Source of the DNA: Candidatus Limisoma faecipullorum | Lineage (GTDB): Bacteria > Bacteroidota > Bacteroidia > Bacteroidales > Muribaculaceae | Assembly: GCA_017694955.1 (NCBI GenBank) | Contig: JADIMC010000058.1 | Coordinates: 1 to 41,136, forward strand | DNA: 41,136 bases | Direction of reading: 5' to 3' | Shown: in pieces, positions 35,660-41,136 of the stretch | How the letters are laid out: each line of letters starts with the position of its first letter | Position numbering within the stretch: position 1 is the stretch's first letter | The notes under the pieces: generated by a model | What the model saw: the letters and a program-made list of their open reading frames with translations, nothing else | What the model was told of the DNA's origin: nothing | Databases searched by the model: none | Translations under genes and position numbers: made by a program

Positions 35660-36592
35660 TCAGAAAGGCTTACGATACTTATCAGGAGCGCTGTCATCGA
35701 GAATGCTCAGATAACTGGCATAGCGCGATTCGCTTATACGATGCTCCTCCACCGCTTTTTTCACAGCACATCCCGGTTCGTGGATGTGGGTACAATTACC
35801 GTATTTGCATTCACGCGACACCTCGAAAATCTCAGGGAAATAATGTGAGACCTCCTCCACATTGAAATCAATCGTACCGAACCCCTTTACACCCGGCGTG
35901 TCGATTATATAGCCACTCCCGTCCGAAAGAAGAAACATTTCAGAAAAAGTGGTAGTATGCATACCCGTATGATGAGATTCCGACACTTCCGCTGTCCGCA
36001 AGTCGAGTCCCGGAATAAGCAAATTAATGAGCGACGACTTCCCTACCCCGGAATTTCCTGAAAAAAGCGTAACCTTATCGTGAAGCATTTCCTTCAGTTC
36101 ATCAATCCCCTCACCGGTCTCGGCAGAGACTTTCACAGTCCGATAGCCGATTGTCTCATAAAGATAGCACAAAGCATCGCAATAGTCATTCCCTTCAGAA
36201 TCAAGAAGGTCGATTTTGTTAACAACCAACACAGCAGGCACACTATATGCCTCGGCAGTGGCAAGAAAACGGTCAATGAACACTGTTGATGTCGATGGAT
36301 TCAAAATCGACACTATAAGAAAAGCCTGATCAATATTAGATGCTATTATGTGCGACTCTTTCGACAAATTGGAAGCACGCCTGATTATATAGTTACGGCG
36401 CGGCTCTATTGATGTTATATAAGCGACTTCTTCATCATTTCCTGAAATGGCGACACGGTCGCCAACAGAAACAGGATTAGTGGTACGTATCCCTTTCAGA
36501 CGGAAATTACCTTTAATCTTGCATTTCACGTCACCGTCGGCAGTCCTGACTACGTAAAAGCTGCCTGTGTTTTTAATTACCAATCCTTCCAT
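35660..36592 (-). CDS. rsgA: Ribosome small subunit-dependent GTPase A
   Basis: [31 protein letters not shown]...; circularly permuted GTPase motifs [37 protein letters not shown], Zn motif [17 protein letters not shown] at 36592. Confidence 0.96.
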   Translation of the reverse strand: MEGLVIKNTGSFYVVRTADGDVKCKIKGNFRLKGIRTTNPVSVGDRVAISGNDEEVAYITSIEPRRNYIIRRASNLSKESHIIASNIDQAFLIVSILNPSTSTVFIDRFLATAEAYSVPAVLVVNKIDLLDSEGNDYCDALCYLYETIGYRTVKVSAETGEGIDELKEMLHDKVTLFSGNSGVGKSSLINLLIPGLDLRTAEVSESHHTGMHTTTFSEMFLLSDGSGYIIDTPGVKGFGTIDFNVEEVSHYFPEIFEVSRECKYGNCTHIHEPGCAVKKAVEEHRISESRYASYLSILDDSAPDKYRKPF

Positions 36593-36596
36593 ACTG

Positions 36597-36627
36597 CAAA
36601 TATAGTACAAGTTAAGCGCAACGCAAA
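36597..36627 (-). promoter_or_regulatory. Bacteroidetes consensus promoter immediately upstream of rsgA
   Basis: Minus strand: TTTG-N19-TATATTTG-CAGT-ATG. Confidence 0.75.
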
Positions 36628-36697
36628 ACTAACGAGCTACTTACCCTGCCAGAACGCAAGCTTATCTCAAACGCTTTGCAAACCGAATAATAATGCA

Positions 36698-37240
36698 TCA
36701 ATACTTGTCATAAAAGTGATAATTTCCAATTTCATTTGTCAGAATATCAACTATTTTACAGAAACAAGGCACTGCCGGGAAAATTTCCTCAAGTTCAGGA
36801 GGAATGCCGTTTGGGAAACCCGGACTTTCCAATAAATGAGTGTGTAAATTACCGTTAATGTAGAGATAAAACTCATAATCACGTATTGCTTACTTTGTAT
36901 ATAAATTATAGCCCTCACGATTATTCAAACATTCTTGCAACTCGGTAATCTCATCATATGACAAAGTAAAATTTTTCGAGTACGGATAATATTCATTGTA
37001 TTCATATATATTATCTTCCCATTTTTCCTCAAATTTCATAGTCGGGAAAACTCTTATGCAAACCGAAACTTTCCCATCCTTAGCAACATCTATAACTGTA
37101 CCCATTGCCTTGCCATAAACAATAACCAAAGTAATGGAATCCGACAATATACACTCCTTGCCACCTGCCATAGCATTAATTAGTGAAAAGCAAACCATTA
37201 TCACTATCAGCAAGAATCGGACACTGATAAATTTCAACAT
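36698..37240 (-). pseudogene. Secreted hypothetical protein with an in-frame TAA (36890-36892); downstream half continues in the same frame
   Basis: MLKFISVRFLLIVIMVCFSLINAMAGGKE... to ...ECLNNREGYNLYTK*, then in the same frame AIRDYEFYLYINGNLHTHLLESPGFPNGIPPELEEIFPAVPCFCKIVDILTNEIGNYHFYDKY* (TGA at 36698-36700). Confidence 0.65.
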
Positions 37241-37454
37241 ACTGCGATTGTTTCGATATTCGCCATAAATATAAATATACTATACGAAAAAAACAATTCC
37301 TAAGATATTTTGCAGAACACATTCCTCTAATCGTTGTGTATGAAAGGAATGTGGAATTGGCTATGAATTGTTCCATTGTGCCCTTATGTTAGTCTAAATG
37401 TCATCTTTCCAATAAGATTTAAGATGAAAATTTGGAAAAGGAGAAAAAGTAATT

Positions 37455-37462
37455 TAGCTTTG
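37455..37462 (+). promoter_or_regulatory. -7 box TAGCTTTG for the TetR-efflux operon
   Basis: TAGCTTTG upstream of ATG 37506. Confidence 0.5.
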
Positions 37463-37464
37463 CA

Positions 37465-37480
37465 TTAACAAAATTGTTAA
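37465..37480. promoter_or_regulatory. Candidate TetR-family operator
   Basis: TTAACAA-AA-TTGTTAA, perfect 7-bp half-sites, starting 2 nt after the -7 box. Confidence 0.55.
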
Positions 37481-37505
37481 ACCAATTTATTAAACATACA
37501 AGTTA

Positions 37506-38120
37506 ATGAAACGGCAAGAAAATACAGAACAAGAAATACTCCGTGCAGCAGAACAGGAATTTATCGAAAAAGGATTTTCCGGAGCAAAAACCACAGCAAT
37601 AGCCCAACGTGCAGGCGTTAACCACGCTATGATTCATTATTATTTCCGGACTAAAGAGAACCTGTTCAACCGTCTGTTTGAAGAAAAAATTAAAATATTG
37701 ACAGCAAATCTCTATCCTGCATTCTTCAATAAAAACATACCCCTGATTGAAAGGTTGAAGAAAGGCATAGCCTCGCATTTCGACTTTATTGCCGAAAATC
37801 CGGGTTTACCACGCCTTGTCGTAAACGAAATAATAAGCAATCCCGCACGCAGGGAATTTTTCCGGAACAAGATAAAGATAGCCATAACGATGCTCTGCGG
37901 CGAAATGCAAACAGAGCTCGACCGCCTCGCTAAAGACAAACAAATCTGCCCAATCAAGGCTGAAGACCTCCTGCTCGACGTAGTGTCGCTCAACCTCACA
38001 ATTTTCATCATACATCCGCTAATCGAAGGGATACTGTACAGCGACCATAAAAAATTTATCGAACAGCGCAAACAAGAAAACATCAACATCATATTAAGCA
38101 GATTAAACTACCGGCTATGA
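37506..38120 (+). CDS. TetR/AcrR family transcriptional regulator
   Basis: 204 aa; AAEQEFIEKGFSGAKTTAIAQRAGVNHAMIHYYFRTKENLFNRLF is a canonical TetR HTH. Confidence 0.95.
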   Translation: MKRQENTEQEILRAAEQEFIEKGFSGAKTTAIAQRAGVNHAMIHYYFRTKENLFNRLFEEKIKILTANLYPAFFNKNIPLIERLKKGIASHFDFIAENPGLPRLVVNEIISNPARREFFRNKIKIAITMLCGEMQTELDRLAKDKQICPIKAEDLLLDVVSLNLTIFIIHPLIEGILYSDHKKFIEQRKQENINIILSRLNYRL

Positions 38121-39397
38121 AACTGACAGCAACAATAATCGCCATATTGCTCGCTACGGCTACTGCCACGGCGCGGCAACTCGACATAGATTTATGCCAA
38201 CAAATGGCACACGACAATTATCCGATGATTGAACAATATGGGCTGATTGAGCAATCAACCGGCTACACCTTGTCGAACATAAAAAAAAGCTGGCTGCCAT
38301 CCATTCAATTCAGCGCACAAGCCAGTTATCAGTCAGAAGCACCAGATTTCCCAGAACAATTCAAGGATATGTTCTCGCAAGTGCTCGACATACACGGAAT
38401 GAACAAAGACCAATATAAGGTAGCACTCGATATCAATCAAACAATATGGGACGGAGGAAAGACACGCAGCGACAAAGCTATAGCCAAAGCAAAACAAAAA
38501 GAGTCAGAAGCCAATATAGACGTTCAACTCTATAAACTACGTGCCACTGTCAACGACCTGTATTTCGGAACATTGCTGATTGAGGAAAGCATCCGCCAGA
38601 GCAAAGAACAAATAACCCTGCTTGAAAATAACCTCAAGCGCATAAACACGCATCTGAGAAACGGGACAGCTATGCAATGCGACGCCGATGCTGTTGAAGC
38701 AAGCCTGCTGACAATACGACAACAAGTAAACCAGTTGGAAGCAAGACGCAAGCAATATACAAACGCACTATGCATATTAATCGGTATTGACGATGAAGAT
38801 ATCTCGCTTGAAAAGCCCTCTGAAGAAATCTACATAGACATACACAACAACCGCCCGGAGTTGCAACTCTTTGACAAACGGCTACAACTTCTCAGTTCAC
38901 AACGTAAATCTCTCGACACGGCAATAATGCCCCGGCTCAATTTATTTGCCAACGGTTTCTATGGCAATCCCGGACTGAACTATATCGAGAATATGATGAA
39001 TCCACAATGGAGCTGGAATTATATGATAGGCATCACTATGAGATGGAACATCGGAGGATTATATACAAGAAAAAACGACCTGCGAAAATTAGAGCTACAG
39101 GAAAAGTCCATATCCAACGAGCGTGATGTATTCCTTTTCAATTCCAATATTTCCGCCAAACGTAAAAAGGAAGAGATTGCGGAATACGAGAATCTTGTCA
39201 AAGACGATGACGGCATAATAGAGCTGCGCGAGTCAATCAGGAAAGCGGCAGAGACTAAACTTGACAATGGCATAATAGACGTTACCGACCTGCTGCAAAA
39301 AATCACTGATGAAAACTCAGCCAAACTAAATAAGGCTTATCACGAAATACAACGGCTGAAAGCCATCTATGAACTTAAAGAAATCACCAATAACTAA
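38117..39397 (+). CDS. TolC family outer membrane efflux protein
   Basis: 426 aa; signal peptide, long helical repeats, ALDINQTIWDGGKTRSDKAIAKAKQKESEANIDVQLYKLRATVNDLYFGTLL. ATGA overlap with the tetR stop. Confidence 0.92.
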   Translation: MKLTATIIAILLATATATARQLDIDLCQQMAHDNYPMIEQYGLIEQSTGYTLSNIKKSWLPSIQFSAQASYQSEAPDFPEQFKDMFSQVLDIHGMNKDQYKVALDINQTIWDGGKTRSDKAIAKAKQKESEANIDVQLYKLRATVNDLYFGTLLIEESIRQSKEQITLLENNLKRINTHLRNGTAMQCDADAVEASLLTIRQQVNQLEARRKQYTNALCILIGIDDEDISLEKPSEEIYIDIHNNRPELQLFDKRLQLLSSQRKSLDTAIMPRLNLFANGFYGNPGLNYIENMMNPQWSWNYMIGITMRWNIGGLYTRKNDLRKLELQEKSISNERDVFLFNSNISAKRKKEEIAEYENLVKDDDGIIELRESIRKAAETKLDNGIIDVTDLLQKITDENSAKLNKAYHEIQRLKAIYELKEITNN

Positions 39398-39410
39398 AAC
39401 ATCATACACA

Positions 39411-40304
39411 ATGAAGAAATATATCATCACTACTACGGCAACCACACTCCTGCTTGCAGGATGCGGCGACAGCCGGCAATTCGATGCCACAGGCACTTTC
39501 GAATCAGCAAACGAAATAACGGTATCGGCGGAAGCCACCGGGAAAATCGAATGGCTCGACCTTCAGGAAGGCGACAGCCTTTCCGCAGGGAAAGAGATAG
39601 GAGTAATCGACACCATGCAGCTTTACTTAAGCAAACTGCAATTGAAGAAAAATATGAAATCCATACGCTATAACCGTCCCGACATAGGGAAACAGATTGC
39701 AGCCACCAAAGAACAAATCAGGAAGCAGGAATATGAAAAGCAGCGCATAGAAAATCTTCTGAAAGGCGGAGCTGCGACTCAAAAACAACTCGATGACATC
39801 AACTCAGCGATAAGCGTGCTTGAAAAGCAGCTCGACGCACAATTGTCAACGCTCAACAACACCACCGGCAACATCGACGGACAAAGCTCGGCGATAGCCA
39901 CTCAAATAGCGCAAATCGACGACCGCATTGCAAAAAGCATAATCAAATCACCGGTCAGCGGCGTAGTAATTGCAAAATATATGGATGCAGGAGAATATGC
40001 GATGCCGGGAAAACCGCTGTTCAAAGTAGCTGATATGGGCAATATGTATCTGAGGGCTTATTTCACATCCGAACAGCTTGCTGAAATAAAAACCGGACAG
40101 AAAGTAAAAATCTATGCCGATTTCGGTGGTGACAAACGGAAAGAATACAATGGCATCGTGATATGGATTGCATCAGAAAACGAATTCACTCCCAAAAACA
40201 TACAGACAAAAGAATCTCGCGCCGACTTGGTATATGCTGTAAAAATAGCCGTGATAAATGACGGACTAATCAAAATAGGCACCTACGGAGAAGTTGTACT
40301 CTAA
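39411..40304 (+). CDS. HlyD-family membrane fusion protein (lipoprotein)
   Basis: MKKYIITTTATTLLLAGCGDSRQFDATGTFESANEITVSAEATGKIEWLDLQEGDSLSAGKEIGVID...IKSPVSGVVIAKYMDAGEYAMPGKPLFKVAD. ATG at 39411. Confidence 0.93.
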   Translation: MKKYIITTTATTLLLAGCGDSRQFDATGTFESANEITVSAEATGKIEWLDLQEGDSLSAGKEIGVIDTMQLYLSKLQLKKNMKSIRYNRPDIGKQIAATKEQIRKQEYEKQRIENLLKGGAATQKQLDDINSAISVLEKQLDAQLSTLNNTTGNIDGQSSAIATQIAQIDDRIAKSIIKSPVSGVVIAKYMDAGEYAMPGKPLFKVADMGNMYLRAYFTSEQLAEIKTGQKVKIYADFGGDKRKEYNGIVIWIASENEFTPKNIQTKESRADLVYAVKIAVINDGLIKIGTYGEVVL

Positions 40305-40316
40305 AAGACAATTACG

Positions 40317-41136
40317 ATGGAAGCTGTCATAGCAAGCAACTTAAGTAAACGGTTTGGTAAAGCAACCGCTCTCGAAGGCGTTAACTTTACAGTGGAAAGA
40401 AACAGCATATTCGGAATAATCGGTCCCGATGGTGCCGGTAAGTCCACACTACTGCGCATTCTATCCACACTCACAGTACCCGATAGCGGCAATGTCACAA
40501 TCGATGGTATAAACGTGCAGACCGGCTATCAGATATTACGCAAACGCATCGGATATATGCCAGAAACATTCTCGCTCTATCAAGATCTTACAGTCGAGGA
40601 AAACCTCGAATTCTACGCGTCGATTTTCAACGTCGATATAAGTAGCAACTATTATGTAATAGCTCCAGTGTTTCGACAGCTGGAACCATTCCGCCGTCGC
40701 AGAGCAGGAAAATTATCAGGAGGGATGAAACAAAAGCTTGCTCTTTCGTGCGCATTGATACATCAGCCAAGCATCCTGCTGCTTGACGAGCCTACACGTG
40801 GCGTTGACCCCGTATCACGAAAGGAGTTCTGGGACATACTTGCCGGGATAAAGGCAAAAGGCATAACCATAGTGCTGTCAACCTCATATATGGACGAAGC
40901 GTCGCTATGCGACCGCATCGGTTTTTTCGACCACGGCAAATTCTTGTTGACCGGCACTCCGCAAGAAATAATCGACGGTTACGGCAACAAAATCTATTCC
41001 ATAGAATGCTGCGACAAATATGCCGTACTGCTCACCGCACGCCAATGGAAATTCACAGAATCGTGCTACATCAACGGGGACACGCTCCATATCACATTCA
41101 CTGACGGCAATACAGAAATGTTCAAAGAGCATATTC
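40317..41136 (+). CDS. ABC transporter ATP-binding protein, partial (off right edge)
   Basis: MEAVIASNLSKRFGKATALEGVNFTVERNSIFGIIGPDGAGKSTLLRIL (Walker A), LSGGMKQKLALSCALIHQPSILLLDEPTRGVDPVSRKEFWDIL. Open to the window end; not in the ORF track. Confidence 0.94.
   Translation, partial: MEAVIASNLSKRFGKATALEGVNFTVERNSIFGIIGPDGAGKSTLLRILSTLTVPDSGNVTIDGINVQTGYQILRKRIGYMPETFSLYQDLTVEENLEFYASIFNVDISSNYYVIAPVFRQLEPFRRRRAGKLSGGMKQKLALSCALIHQPSILLLDEPTRGVDPVSRKEFWDILAGIKAKGITIVLSTSYMDEASLCDRIGFFDHGKFLLTGTPQEIIDGYGNKIYSIECCDKYAVLLTARQWKFTESCYINGDTLHITFTDGNTEMFKEHI

Noticed and set aside
1-41136. CRISPR arrays, tRNA/rRNA genes, insertion sequences, prophage or conjugative genes
   Set aside because: No regularly spaced repeats, no cloverleaf with CCA-type acceptor noticed, and no transposase/integrase/relaxase-like translations in the track; a tRNAscan/ISfinder run would be decisive.

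Overview
A 41-kb stretch of a Bacteroidales chromosome. The promoters are Bacteroidetes-type (TTG-N19-TAnnTTTG) and the gene families are typical of the order; a Muribaculaceae-like host is only my inference. It is almost fully coding and mostly housekeeping: an EnvC-like/DUF4292/TPR/dUTPase cell-envelope cluster, AMP-dependent ligase, KdsA, RsmE, nucleoside MFS permease, bifunctional nuclease, MnmA, DoxX, glutamate dehydrogenase, and a polyglucan cluster (debranching enzyme, GT4-like glycosyltransferase, GH57, plus a nearby CBM20-GH77 protein). It also holds ferritin, a B12-dependent ribonucleotide reductase, a LysE/CBM9-like/MtnN/LuxS operon, RsgA, and a TetR/TolC/HlyD/ABC efflux operon running off the right edge. 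I found no tRNA, rRNA, CRISPR array, transposase or prophage. I saw no clear-cut new defence or mobile system. The observations most worth a second look are: (1) a secreted-protein gene whose frame continues about 63 codons past an in-frame TAA (36698-37240); (2) a frameshifted winged-helix gene (34637-35658); (3) a LysE exporter co-operonic with MtnN-LuxS; (4) a zeta-toxin-like kinase overlapping a tiny ORF, which in turn overlaps a TIGR02757 gene lacking an ATG start; (5) a histone-H1-like K/A/P tail on the GH57 enzyme; (6) a consensus promoter predicting a leaderless rsgA mRNA; (7) a TetR operator candidate at the efflux operon's predicted transcription start; and (8) mutually exclusive hairpins at the 3' end of the cytidylate-kinase-like gene. 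All functional calls come from reading translated sequence without database searches.
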